Position numbers and translations under genes: made by a program. A DNA stretch of 64,000 nt, from the NCBI GenBank assembly GCA_956465555.1, contig OY101117.1:1302001-1366000 (forward strand), written 5' to 3'. Source of the DNA: Nitzschia sp. pyKryTriq1 (lineage: Eukaryota > Bacillariophyta > Bacillariophyceae > Bacillariales > Bacillariaceae). Below the pieces are notes generated by a model, which saw only the letters and a list, made by a program, of their open reading frames with translations, was not told where the DNA came from and did no database searches. Below, one piece after another: positions 41,591-52,483 of this stretch. The first letter of the stretch is position 1; every line of letters begins with the position of its first letter.

Positions 41591-43502
41591 CTACGGAGAA
41601 GGTATGGGAATTTTGATCAATCTCGAGGCCTGCAATTCGCCACGTTTTGCCGCTTCCTTCTTGATGGTCTCAAGTAATGTTACAACTTCAAATATCGAAG
41701 GACGGTCTTTTCTATCCTGGGCCCAACATCGTTCCATGACATCGACAAGCTTGCCTTCTATGAAACTGCGAGTTCGATATCGAGGGTCTACAAAAGGTCG
41801 TTTCCCGGCAATAATATCCAACTTTTTTTGAAGATGTTGAGCAAATGAGCAAGTGACAAAGCAATGCATTCCACAGTGAGTCTCCTGATGTAAGTTTTCT
41901 TACCCTTTGCTTTTCGTGCGACTCCTCTCGGAACTCTTCATCATAAAATGGCCATAAACCTGTGATCTATGGGTAGCGAAGCTGTGAGTCTGGCTTCGTT
42001 CACAAGATTTGCACCGTTCGTATCATTTGATCTCCAATTTTGTACTCACCATAGTGTAGATGTTGTTTCCGAACGCAAAAGTATCTTTCGATTCGTCCTG
42101 GGGTTTACCGCTGAACTCCTCTGGAGCTCTATATGTTCCCCCGTAAGTCGACCTGGTGTCACAGTACTTCTTCGTCTTCTCGTCCCAGGTGGGCTCTCGC
42201 GCATTGTTGAAATCATTCAATTTGATACTTCCATCCGGTGCGATCAGCCATTGCTCGATATGCGTATCAGCGTGCACAATAGCACCCCCCTCGAAGCCAT
42301 GCAGGTCGGCCAGTGATTTGGCCATATCCAAGGAAATCTGAAGCTTCTCGCTCGCAGTAAAATTATTTTGTGGATATACATCGTCGAGGGTATCCAGCCG
42401 CTTCTGGGAGTCCAATCCTTTACCATGAATAATCTTTGTATGTAGATCACTGGCCATTGGCTCCACAAAAACAGACCCTCCGCAATATCCGTATATATCG
42501 AGAACGAGTGGGGAGGGCGAGAGACGTTCGAGAATAATCGCCTCTTTGTGAATTTTGGAAATTTCTTTCGCTCCGACTGTACGATGTTCCAACATTCGCT
42601 TCATAACGAAATGATCAGGTGGAGATTGTCGCTGTAGCCTAAACGCATCACGATAGGAGCCCGAACTGAAGTTACATTTTCATTTCCCTCCATTGTGAGT
42701 CGACGGATGCTTTGCATTGATTGCACGAACGCCTTGTGCAAAAGCCTACTGACTGTACTTACTTGAGATAAGAAACATCATAGCCTGCGTCTTGATACCG
42801 TTCGATCGGGGTTTCGTGGATTTTATTGCAAGTAGGAAAGCTATATGCTGCCCAGCTCACCAGCCGACATTCCTTGTCTTCATCTTCAGTGCTAGATCCA
42901 GGTTGGTATGCTGCGTCGTGGGAGTCATCTATGGCTTCAAGGAAGTCTTGTCGCTGACTTTCGGCAGCATAATAATTTCCTTTTTGTATCGGTATAGGAT
43001 CTGAAAAGTCGCCGCGACGTTCAAATGTCAAGTCCCCAAAATTTCTGTGTCCCCGGGCCGCTTTGGGAAGTGGCGATAGGTTGAAAGACGACGAGCTTCG
43101 ACCACCTGATGCTTTGACGCCGAAATTCTTTTCGAAAAGTATTCTCACTTGTTGGTTTCGATCACTTCCATCGAAGATTATTATACTATCTGCACCCGTG
43201 CTCGTTATCCTAGGCTCGACCTCCTCGGTGAAGAACAACAAAACTCCAAACATGACGCTCAGCCAGAAGAGCAATGCTGGGTTGCCACTTCGAGAGTAGG
43301 TCTGCCAATTGATTTTATGCCATGGGAGATTTCTCGGTTTCTGTTCACACGCTGATGGCAACTTTGGGATCTGCATCGTAGTAGGAAGACCAAGTGCGTC
43401 ATCATCATCATCGTAGCGTCGACTTCGTTGCGTCATCGTGCTTGCTCTAGAAGATACGGGAGGTTGGAAGTTTGGGCCATTCCGGCTATCCCTTCTGCTC
43501 AT
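41591..43502 (-). CDS. Membrane-anchored atypical kinase, paralogue 2
   Basis: Exons 43502-42763, 42665-42050, 41966-41904 and 41821-41591 give 549 residues. Same plan as its neighbours: acidic-basic N-tail, LPWHKINWQTYSRSGNPALLFW then a membrane helix (74-91), a stalk, a two-Cys motif (ECRLVSWAAYSFPTCNKIHE), then the kinase fold with SGSYRDAF, HFVMKRM, HKEAIILERL, HADTHIEQWL, LNDFNNA and APEEF. The third exon is 63 nt in all three paralogues. The sequon NFT in NNFTASEKLQ is at the same place as in the others. Exon phases 2, 0, 0 match. Closest to paralogue 1 by eye. Confidence 0.85.
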
Positions 43503-44038
43503 ACGTTACCTTTTCCTGCGACTCTGGGCCTCGCTCCTAGTAAAAGTGGGATCCGTCGACCTGTGAAGACGATCTATGAATGGTACTCGACGATCGATGG
43601 ATTGTGATGGTGACGAAGACGAAGACGAAGACGATGCTTTGCACGACAACAACATCATGTTGTGTTTACAGATCGCACACGCCGCAATCTTCTTGATGCG
43701 GTCGACAGGCGGGCGAAATTCAACGGATTGATCCGAGGTGTGCCGGCGCGGGGCGCGCGACGACTGACTGGACTTTCTCATTCGAGTGACACGACTCGAC
43801 TCACTTTGGATATAGAAACAGGATACCTGGTACCGAAGCGCCTTCACAGTCTACTACTGTAGACTCTAGACTACGAGTAGTGCTCGTAACGTACGAAAGC
43901 ATCGAAAGTGTAGTGTAATCATAGAGCTCTCTGCTTGTAGGAGTCGTCAGCTCCTCGTAGGATAGCCTACTCTTACTAAGTCTAGAGCTACTACTCTACC
44001 GTAGAGAGGAGACCAGAAGAAAAGGTTGTATTTCGCGA
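43503..44038. other. Spacer between kinase paralogues 2 and 3
   Basis: Contains a GAC/GAAGAC trinucleotide-like run near 43616-43634, a GATACCTGGTACCGAAG word near 43820, and CTCTC/GTAGAGAG words at about 43925-44010. No gene was seen. Confidence 0.4.
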
Positions 44039-45898
44039 CTACAATGTTACCTTTATGATATCGGAAGATGCTCCTACCAGGTCGCCTCTCTTTTTTGCTT
44101 CAAGTACAGTATCACGCAAGAAAGATACTACTTCAAAGATAGATGGACGCTTAGTTCTGTCGTATGCCCAACATCGCTCCATTATCTCAACAAGTCTTGC
44201 TTCAACGAAACTTCGACTGCGGTATCGAGGATCGACAAATGGCGTTTTGCCAGCCACGATGTCTTTCTGCAAGACAATAAAAGATAAGAAACAAAACTCT
44301 TGAAACGAAGAACATTCTCGACAATCAAGACAAACGTACTCACCCTGGTTTGCTTCTCGGGTATATCGTTATATTCCTCGTCGTAAAAATACCAAAGACC
44401 AGTTAGCTGAATGAATTCAAACAAGGTGAGGTAAAGGTGAGGTCCACTGTTCGTTGCAGGATTGTTGCCAATTATTCATTTTTTCTCACCAACGTGTATA
44501 TATTGTTTCCGTAGGCATAGGTATCGACCGACTCGTCCTGAAGCCCATTGCTGTATTCCTCGGGTGATCGGTTGACACTGCCCCATCTGCCTTGATTGTC
44601 GCAGAAGGCTCCCTTCTTTTCATCCCACTTGGGCTCAATTGCGTTGTTGAAGTCATTCAGCTTGATACTTCTATCTGGGGAAATGAGCCACTGCTCAATA
44701 TGAACGTCTCCATGAATGATTGGTCCACCCTCAAAACCATGGAGATCTGCAATTGATTCGGCCATGTCCAACGAGATCTGAAGCTTCTCACTGATAGTCA
44801 AATTGTTCCTCGGATACACATCGTCCAGAGCATCCAACTCCTTTTGTGAAGCCTCGCCGTCTCCTCCAATAATTACCTCATCCAGCTCTGACGCCATGGG
44901 CTCGATTAGCACCGATAGTCCGCAGTGCCCATAGATGTTCAATACTCGCGGGGAAGCTGCAAGACGCTCCAGAATGAGGGCTTCCTTTCGAACCATGCCG
45001 ATTTCGAAGTCGCTTATTTTATTCCACATCATCGCTTTCTTCATCACAAAGTGGTCTGATGGGTGGCGTATCTTTCTGAACCGAAAAGCATCTCGAAAGG
45101 TTCCCGAACTAGACATCCCAAAACGAGTATTGTTGTACTATGTGAGATGGACGATCAAGATCAAGATCAACGACGCCAAAGGAGTACCAGTAGGTGCAAC
45201 AAAGGAAAGCATACGTACCTGAGATATGATACTGCGTATTCACCATCGTCAACGAATCGTTCAATGCTATTTTCGTGTATCTGATTACAAACTGGGAAGG
45301 GTTTTTTTGTCCAGCTAACTTTTTTGCAAACTGGATTTTCGTCTTCCTTGCTGGACTCGGGTGAGTAGATATCCAGTGTTGTATCGATTGACTTTAGAAA
45401 TTTCGCTCTCGACTTGGAAGCAGCTTTGTAGTCCCCAGAACGAATTCCAATAGGCTCATCAAATACTGTACGGTTGTGAATTACCAATCCTCCAAAGTCT
45501 GGCTGTTCGCGAGACTTGGAAAGATGTTGCATGAAGTCAAGCTGAAACATTTTTGGTCTGTGGGAGTGTCTGCCTTGATTCGTTGGTTTCAACTCGCCAC
45601 CAGCCGTAAAATTTCCTACCCCCAAGAAGCGAGAGGTTGTGCCAAATATCAGGTCGCTGACTCCATTCGAAAAATTCAGTAGAGTGCCAACCATGAGTGT
45701 TAGCCAGAAGGCTATTGCAGGATTCCCCGTATGTGTGAGTTTCTGTCTGTTGACCTTTGACCAAAGAAGACGCCTTGGCTTCTTTTCGTTGAAACGCGGC
45801 AAGTCTGAAATATCGAGTGACAGCGGTCCACTCTCACCACCAGTCAGGTCACTACGGCGGGCCCTTTGCTTTATCGTCACGAAACTTCTCGAACGCAT
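44039..45898 (-). CDS. Membrane-anchored atypical kinase, paralogue 3
   Basis: Exons 45898-45219, 45108-44490, 44406-44344 and 44266-44039 give 529 residues. Layout as in paralogues 1 and 2: basic N-tail, THTGNPAIAFW then a membrane helix (59-75), a stalk with sequons NFT and NRT, a two-Cys motif (VCKKVSWTKKPFPVCNQIHE), then the kinase fold with SGTFRDAF, HFVMKKA, RKEALILERL, HGDVHIEQWL, LNDFNNA and SPEEY. The kinase-domain sequon is kept as NLT. It is the most diverged of the three. The catalytic Asp is kept; the Asn five residues later is Gln and the DFG Gly is Asn, as in both neighbours. Confidence 0.85.
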
Positions 45899-46785
45899 TG
45901 TCGACGCTACTACTACTTGAAGCAGTACCGTAGGCCCCAGATGATGATGTTGTTGAAGATGAAGCCTTTGTCTCTATGGGTGCGAGGAAGCAATTACTTC
46001 TCCAGGAAAGCAATTCTCATTTCGAACATGCAATTTCTTCAAGCTCGGTCAAATTAGGTCCTTTTGAAGAGCTGAGCCTTTCTGGAATTGTGCAAGAATT
46101 ATTCTGCTTGTTGATGTTGCACCATCATCATGGTGGCTTCCAGCATCCAGCATCTCTCAGAAGAGATCATTCTCATTCATTCATCGTTGTACCATCACGA
46201 TACCAGGTACTGGTACAGGATACCGTACCGATATACGTACCAAAAAGGTGGATGCATGTGCATCCAACGGACGGAAGGCTGGCGGGTGCGCCTTTCAAAT
46301 CAATTTTTTTAATTATTGAAGAGTTTGGCAGGCTCATTCTTGTGTGAAATACTGTACGAGTAGGAGATACCGATACAGTTCGTACCGGTACATAGATGCT
46401 AGTCCAATAAATCAATGTCCCATTAATTAAGCACTTTGGATACCAGCGTTCGAGTACGACTGTACCGGGGAGCGACGGTGTAGACACGCGCAGTACCTGG
46501 TCCGTACGGCACGTGCTGGTACGTACTGCGTAGTACCCACCAGCACCGCCCCGTTCTGACAGCTACCAGGTATGTACTGTAGACCCCTAATTACAGTAGC
46601 AAGGAGGGAAACAATAACCATCATCTGACGATGAGAGATGAGGGGCGGTGACGGTGACGGCGGCGGCGGCGGCACCGGTACACATTGCAGTGGTCATTCG
46701 TCATTCCTGCTTCGGGCAAACAGGAAGCAGTGAACGACTATGGAGGAATAGCCATCGCCTCAGAAAGTCTGATTGAAATGTTGTT
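45899..46785. promoter_or_regulatory. Divergent promoter with GTAC palindromes
   Basis: Between kinase paralogue 3 and tRNase Z. GTAC-type clusters at about 46200-46240, 46375-46395 and 46490-46540 (CACGTGCTGGTACGTACTGC). A (GGC)n run lies at about 46655-46670. Confidence 0.5.
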
Positions 46786-49014
46786 ATGAACGCCACAAGG
46801 CGGCGACCAGAGGTTTGTTTCACCCTTGATGTCCTCACGGATGGATCCGAATATACTGGTTCTGGCAGCCTCTTTCTCAGTGTCTGGAAGAAGCCCACTG
46901 CAAAAAAAGCCAGTACCACACCACACGATGAAACGGGTTGGCTGAAGGAATCAATGGCCTTGAATCCGCCACTGAGTCGATATGCGATTGCCGGGGTCGG
47001 AGATTTGACAGCACGATTGTCCGCCGATCAGCGTTTCAAGTTGGCCAGTACCCGAGCCGTCTTCTCCCCAACTCAAGATTGTCTGGATGGGCTATCAGCA
47101 CTACTGTTGGCTTTGCATTCCGCGGGCGCTCCGTCGCTGCATATTGTGAGCACACAAGGTGAAACCATGGAGGAATTGGCTACCATCGTGCTTGGGACTC
47201 GCCGCAATCTGAAAATTTCGAATTGCCAAGTGCCTGCTCCAACGAAAAATAGATGCGACGAAGAGTCCTCATCTTCCACTTCCCCGGGCTGGTGGCAAGT
47301 CTACAATGATGACTATATTACTGTCCATGCTAGTCGCCGAAATCCAAGTGATCAGGACCAAGTGACATATCTTTTTTCTATGTACAGCAGGGCCGAGGTG
47401 TCGTCGTTTGCGGTGATTCCTCCCCAATGCCCGTGTGTTCGCCGAGCATGCGAAGATCTTTTGGAAGGCGACTTGCCCCTTCTGAACGAAGGCGAGGAGG
47501 CGATTTCCATCGATTTTCTTTTGACATTGAGTCCTCGGGACACTAATTGGAACAAAATAGAAAATTCAAAAGTGGCCGTGCTGGCTACGATACCGGACAA
47601 TAGTGGAGGGTCAAAGTGGGACGCGGGTATCTTGATAAAATCTCAGCAAGTTGCACGACGCTTGTCCAAAGAACTACCCCAAGGATTTCCAGATATCGCA
47701 AACAATCCCGAGTTCTCTCAAGATGGATCATATGATGGGAACATGTTGCTTCTTAAATCGTGTACTTCGATTATATTGGATATTTCCAAAGCTCGTAAGC
47801 AGGTGGCACTATTGGACAGACGCCTTGCAATAAGGGAAAAGCCTTTGAGCGACGAGTGGGCTTCCACAGTGACTTCCCTAAAACAATTATTAACGCCATC
47901 TCGTCTATCCGAATCGCCACCATGCCTGGATGAGAACGAAATAGACTTGGATGATGACGACGACAAGGTAGACGAAGTGGATCCAATCGAACATGACGCG
48001 GCCGAAACGCCGACTACTGATGACAGTTCTCAACAACTTCCTCAGCTCTATGTACTTGGAACTGGATGTGCCACACCGTCTGCTATTCGTGGAGCGTCTG
48101 GATATGCATTAAGCTTTCCCAGCAGTGATGCAACTACTCCCAATGGTCCAGATATTTTCATTTTGGATTGCGGAGAAGGTATGACCACAATGCTCTCACG
48201 ACATGGTCCTAAACAATGGCAAAATCGCATTCGGGGAATTTGGATTTCCCATGCCCATTTGGACCATTATGGTGGTCTAGCCACACTACTTCGGACGATA
48301 TCGAAAGAGGCAAACGAACGCGAATTTTTGAATGACGACTCCAGTACTAGCAGAGGAGCGCCTCCAAAACGCCAGAAAACACTCCAAAGGTGTTGCTGGG
48401 TGATGTCACCTCCCAAAGTGTTGCGGTATCTAGATGTTCTTCTGGATTGCCAGCACGGTCGTCGTCGATCGGATGGACGCCAACTGTTTGATCCTTTGTT
48501 GCATCATGATCCGACGATCCCTCCTGGTCCATGGACTCATTTTCGAAACATCAAGGTGCCACACAACTGTTTCCCAGCTTATGCCCTCTTGATCGGCTGG
48601 AGACAACAGCAAGAACAAAGACATCAGTCAGATGAGATCGGGAGCGAGCCCAATCCACAAATGTCCTGGTTCTGCTTCTCGGGCGACACTCGACCGTCTG
48701 ATGCTCTTGTTCGTGCTTGTCGAATTGCGTTTCCGTTCAGCAAGGCTGGTTCTCCACTTTCTCGTCGCTTCCTCTTACTACATGAAGCTACATTCGAGGA
48801 CGAAGAACAAGAACAGGCTCAGCGCAAAAAGCACTCGACTGTTTCCGAGGCAATCAAAGTCGCCAAGGATATAGGTGCGACGCGATTATTGTTGTCGCAC
48901 TTTTCGCAACGGTACGTATCTCTGCAGACCGTTCCGAGCACAGACGCCGATTGTTCTGGAGCGCAATTCCCTGTAGGTCTAGCGATGGATGGGTTGCGAG
49001 TTCCCCTTGAATAA
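46786..49014 (+). CDS. ELAC2: Long-form tRNase Z (ELAC2-type)
   Basis: Endonuclease that removes 3' trailers from precursor tRNAs in nucleus or mitochondria. A single 742-residue exon with the two-lobed long-form layout: a degenerate N-terminal metallo-beta-lactamase half, an acidic linker (about 380-410), and an active C-terminal half. Active-site blocks: HAHLDH near 489-494 (the HxHxDH motif), DCGEG before it, FSGDTRPS near 630, LLHEATFEDEEQEQA near 665 and LLSHFSQRY near 703, which match human ELAC2 closely. The PxKxRN exosite-like block reads PSAIRGAS. Targeting not clear: the first residues are Arg-rich but short. Confidence 0.93.
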   Translation: MNATRRRPEVCFTLDVLTDGSEYTGSGSLFLSVWKKPTAKKASTTPHDETGWLKESMALNPPLSRYAIAGVGDLTARLSADQRFKLASTRAVFSPTQDCLDGLSALLLALHSAGAPSLHIVSTQGETMEELATIVLGTRRNLKISNCQVPAPTKNRCDEESSSSTSPGWWQVYNDDYITVHASRRNPSDQDQVTYLFSMYSRAEVSSFAVIPPQCPCVRRACEDLLEGDLPLLNEGEEAISIDFLLTLSPRDTNWNKIENSKVAVLATIPDNSGGSKWDAGILIKSQQVARRLSKELPQGFPDIANNPEFSQDGSYDGNMLLLKSCTSIILDISKARKQVALLDRRLAIREKPLSDEWASTVTSLKQLLTPSRLSESPPCLDENEIDLDDDDDKVDEVDPIEHDAAETPTTDDSSQQLPQLYVLGTGCATPSAIRGASGYALSFPSSDATTPNGPDIFILDCGEGMTTMLSRHGPKQWQNRIRGIWISHAHLDHYGGLATLLRTISKEANEREFLNDDSSTSRGAPPKRQKTLQRCCWVMSPPKVLRYLDVLLDCQHGRRRSDGRQLFDPLLHHDPTIPPGPWTHFRNIKVPHNCFPAYALLIGWRQQQEQRHQSDEIGSEPNPQMSWFCFSGDTRPSDALVRACRIAFPFSKAGSPLSRRFLLLHEATFEDEEQEQAQRKKHSTVSEAIKVAKDIGATRLLLSHFSQRYVSLQTVPSTDADCSGAQFPVGLAMDGLRVPLE

Positions 49015-49156
49015 TTCTCTCGACAATTACTATAAAAATAGAGTTTGCTAGATATCATGTCAACGAAGTCTACTAGCTTTGTTTCCCCAACGAAATACAA
49101 TTGGGAAAGGCGACGACTGACTCGTCATACACAACTGTACTTGTACCCTTAATGCT

Positions 49157-49885
49157 TTACTGACGAAAGCGTCGAAGCCTTGATCGCGCCATGGCTGCCT
49201 TTTTGACCACGCCGCCATGACTTCCACCCTTCTCCAAACCATCACGTGCCACTTCAGCCCCTTCCTTTTCCGCATCAGCTTCGGCCCCTCCTTCTTCCTC
49301 TTCTTGTGATTGCTGAACAAGATATCCATAATCTGAAAAGGCTCGTTGCAAAAACGGTCCCACCTTGTTGAGTTCAACACTGGCAATGCCCGTAACCGCA
49401 ATCATCGGCAAGTCGTCCGCCACATGGACGAGTGTTTCCCGGGATAGTTCATGGAAGTTCTGTCGAATCTTATCAATGCGTACTGCCACCAAGTCCTGCA
49501 GGACCACAAGTGCCGCCTGCTGCTGGCCACTTCCCCCGTCAGAGGCCCCTTGATTCAAGACGCCCGTGAGAGAGCGAGCAATTTCATAGTAGTAAAAGGG
49601 CAAATGACTGGTGAGCAGCTCGCTCGTCTTTTCTTCCTGGAGAATCACAGTCAATCGGTCGACTGAGAGCCATTCCGGTAGTTGAATTTGAGCCAGTTGC
49701 TTTTGATATAGCAGTTTGGCCATCCATAGCGGGACAGTGACGGGCATACCGGCCACAAAGGGGCCTACCGACTGTTGATGGGGACTCGACAACAAGGTCA
49801 AAGGAGTCTTGGGCGACGAAAATGCTGGAACCACAGTGATCGGCGTGCTTTCCGCCGAAAAGGAACTTCGTTGACACAAACTCAT
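49157..49885 (-). CDS. GINS2: GINS complex subunit Psf2
   Basis: Psf2 is part of GINS, which with Cdc45 and Mcm2-7 forms the replicative helicase. The 242-residue single-exon protein has the family N-terminal strand TVVPAFSSPK, then GPFVAGMPVTVPLWMA, LPEWLSVDRL, LPFYYYEIA, and the helical RIDKIRQNFHEL with MTxTGIASVELNKVGPFL-like C-terminus (here MIAVTGIASVELNKVGPFL). A 45-residue acidic then basic tail ending SRLRRFRQ extends beyond human Psf2 (185 residues). Convergent with tRNase Z. Confidence 0.9.
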   Translation of the reverse strand: MSLCQRSSFSAESTPITVVPAFSSPKTPLTLLSSPHQQSVGPFVAGMPVTVPLWMAKLLYQKQLAQIQLPEWLSVDRLTVILQEEKTSELLTSHLPFYYYEIARSLTGVLNQGASDGGSGQQQAALVVLQDLVAVRIDKIRQNFHELSRETLVHVADDLPMIAVTGIASVELNKVGPFLQRAFSDYGYLVQQSQEEEEGGAEADAEKEGAEVARDGLEKGGSHGGVVKKAAMARSRLRRFRQ

Positions 49886-51010
49886 GGTGACAGATATTGG
49901 TGTACTTGTAGTCTAGTGAGGATCTTAACAGTTGTATTCAATGTACCAGTAATACTTCGTATTGCTTTTAATCGTGGACGATTATTCAAGGGATGCTTGT
50001 GAACAACAAGGGGATGGTGTAGAAGAGACGCATGCATTTGCCGGTACCTGGTACAAGTACCGGTGCAGTGCCAGGTACGAACCGTAGCTGTAGCATTGCT
50101 GCTGCCGCTCCGCCATTAGTGCGTCTCTACCTGTACTAGTAGTAGTAGCGCGAACGAGCATTGTGAAGCAAGGGGCAAGCGTTTTTCGTCTTATATTTTT
50201 GGCGCTCGAGAACAAGCTATTATATGTGATATCATACATAATTATACATATGTAAAATATCTATAGATACATACATACACATCAACAATTAGCTCCAGGG
50301 ATCAATAAATACGAGGGATGTGCCAAGCGCATATGGGAGGCGAAATTCCCTTCGTGGCAGAAAGCAAGCCACCACAAAAATCACGGGAACACTGGATCTA
50401 CGATGTCGTTTGGATACTCGGCGGTTTCCGGTCCTGGCTTGGGATCCTCCTTCCCCCGGTACTTGTGAAAGATGGATAGACAACATGGGTAAAAGTTGGG
50501 GGCCGGAGGGCGTTCTTTTGGAGCTCTCAAAAATGAAGGAGTGCTTGGGTCACGAGAGGAGTAGAATTTGGGTCACGCTCGAGTAATTGGGTCACGCTCG
50601 AATCACGGGTGTCGTCATTTTTTTCAGGTGTCTTGGTGATGTCGTACTGTACCAGGTACGGCAAGTTGGATACGAGTAGACTACAAAGCGGTGCCACAAC
50701 AAACCCCCCGACAAACGAAAACGAAAGCACGAGTAATAATCCGCGCAGCGCGAGAGCAAAAGCAAGCAACATGCAACATCATCGCGCACGACGACAACAA
50801 CGAACAAAAACCAAAAAGCAGCAGTTTTGCCACGTTGTGGTTCTTATTCTTCGTCGTTCATCGTTCATCGCTCATCGCAGTATTTTACATTTGTGGAGTC
50901 TAGACTACCTGCATTGATTCTTCCACTACCTGGTACTGTCTGTGTATTTATAAGAGTTACAATAGCGACTGACTGCACTGCCTACTGCCTCCTCCTCCTC
51001 CTCGTTTACC
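49886..51010. promoter_or_regulatory. Divergent intergenic region with direct repeats
   Basis: Between Psf2 and the tail-anchored protein. GTAC palindromes at about 50042-50080 (CCGGTACCTGGTACAAGTAC). Three copies of TTGGGTCACG at 50545, 50568 and 50587, the last two extending to TTGGGTCACGCTCGA. A (TCC)n run lies near 50990-51003. Confidence 0.5.
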
Positions 51011-52483
51011 ATGACTACCGGTACATCGAATTTGAACCCACCACGTGCGCAAACCAAACGGCAGGCCCCCCAACCGTCTGTTCACATGAACGTTTTGGGC
51101 ATGGATGGGACGGACCACGATGTTGGGGTGAATCGACGAAACAACAACGATGACAACATTACGAGTACGAGTACGAGTACTGTGAGTCAGGCCGACGAGG
51201 CTGGGAATGATACCAATACGGCACAAGAAGCCTCTCTTGGTGCATTGCCCTCGAGGCCCGTGACTCCAGGACGAGGGCGAAAGCCCCCACCATCTTCCTC
51301 TCCCTCTTCCACAAATAGTAATAGTAATAACACCCCACCTTCAAGGCACGCATCTATCAACCACAATAACCACACGGAAATCAATGGGCGACAACAACCA
51401 CAACAACCACAAGAACAAACAGGCCCACCGGCGTCCGACAAGTCCTACTGGTGGGGCAAGGTTTTATTTGGGAAAACAGCGGGGACGGAAGACGACGACG
51501 ATGATGATGAGGCTAGCACACAATATCAATCCTTGGAGGCTCCGGAAAACGAGAGGCCGCGACAAAGAATGCCGTTTGGCCCTGCTTCGTCTCTCATGCT
51601 GACTTCTTCCACCAGTACCTCGGAAACGACTGTGGAGGATCGTCTGAAACAGGATTGCAGCTTCTTTTATCAGGGCATTGAAGATTCCTCCTCTTTTGGC
51701 ACAGCAGCACCGGGCGGGAAGCACCAAAATAATTCACTCATGGCGAGAGCGGCTGGATTGCGACCCTTGACATCCGTGCTCAATCATCAAATGATGATAC
51801 CACGTCTCTTGTCGAGTCGTGAAGGTGCCAGGTTTCGAGAGCAGTATGAAAGATTGAATCAAGATATTGTTTATCCCGACAGCGATGATTTGTTTTTGGA
51901 CGAGTATCAACAGGGGCATACCGGTAATAATCGCTATTCAACCAGACAACAGCAACACGCTCGTCAAATGTCTGGTAGCAGTGAAGTCATTGATTTTGCC
52001 AGTACAGCAACCACGACTCAAACAGGTAGATTATCTACTCTGTTTTTCGAACAAGATGGAAGAATGTTAATGAGATTGCCAAGGGATCAGGTGCGACTCA
52101 TCATGGAGGAAGATCTAGAACCGGGAATTATCTCTGTTGAACAATGGCGCAAAGTTGACAAAAATCATTACAACCCTGCGGGTCCGCCAGTAGGAGACGA
52201 GGAGGGCATGATGATGATATTGGAAGATGACGGCGTGTTCAACGGCAAGAGCAACAGCAAGGGGACGCAACAACCCCCTCCCCTGAGATATGTCATGACA
52301 GTTCCAGACGATTTGTATCGGCGCGTTGTAGCGGAAATGAGTTATGCCCTGCAGCCGCCCTGTTGGGGATTTTTCAAGTGCTGCGATGGGGAAGGTCGAG
52401 CAGACATCAAACTCGCTTTGGCCATTCTTGTTGTCATTCTTTTTCTCATGTTCATCAGTACTATGGAATGGCCAACGGAATAA
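51011..52483 (+). CDS. Tail-anchored low-complexity protein, unknown
   Basis: A 490-residue single-exon protein. The first 200 residues are low complexity (Asn, Ser, Thr, Gln and Pro runs; an Asp run near 160). The middle is less biased, with RLSTLFFEQDGRMLMRLPRD and a block ending PDDLYRRVVAEMSYALQPP, then CWGFFKCCDG and a single C-terminal hydrophobic segment (LALAILVVILFLMFISTM) followed by six residues. This is the layout of a tail-anchored membrane protein with its body in the cytosol. The Cys-rich stretch before the anchor could be palmitoylated. No family recognised. Confidence 0.8.
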   Translation: MTTGTSNLNPPRAQTKRQAPQPSVHMNVLGMDGTDHDVGVNRRNNNDDNITSTSTSTVSQADEAGNDTNTAQEASLGALPSRPVTPGRGRKPPPSSSPSSTNSNSNNTPPSRHASINHNNHTEINGRQQPQQPQEQTGPPASDKSYWWGKVLFGKTAGTEDDDDDDEASTQYQSLEAPENERPRQRMPFGPASSLMLTSSTSTSETTVEDRLKQDCSFFYQGIEDSSSFGTAAPGGKHQNNSLMARAAGLRPLTSVLNHQMMIPRLLSSREGARFREQYERLNQDIVYPDSDDLFLDEYQQGHTGNNRYSTRQQQHARQMSGSSEVIDFASTATTTQTGRLSTLFFEQDGRMLMRLPRDQVRLIMEEDLEPGIISVEQWRKVDKNHYNPAGPPVGDEEGMMMILEDDGVFNGKSNSKGTQQPPPLRYVMTVPDDLYRRVVAEMSYALQPPCWGFFKCCDGEGRADIKLALAILVVILFLMFISTMEWPTE

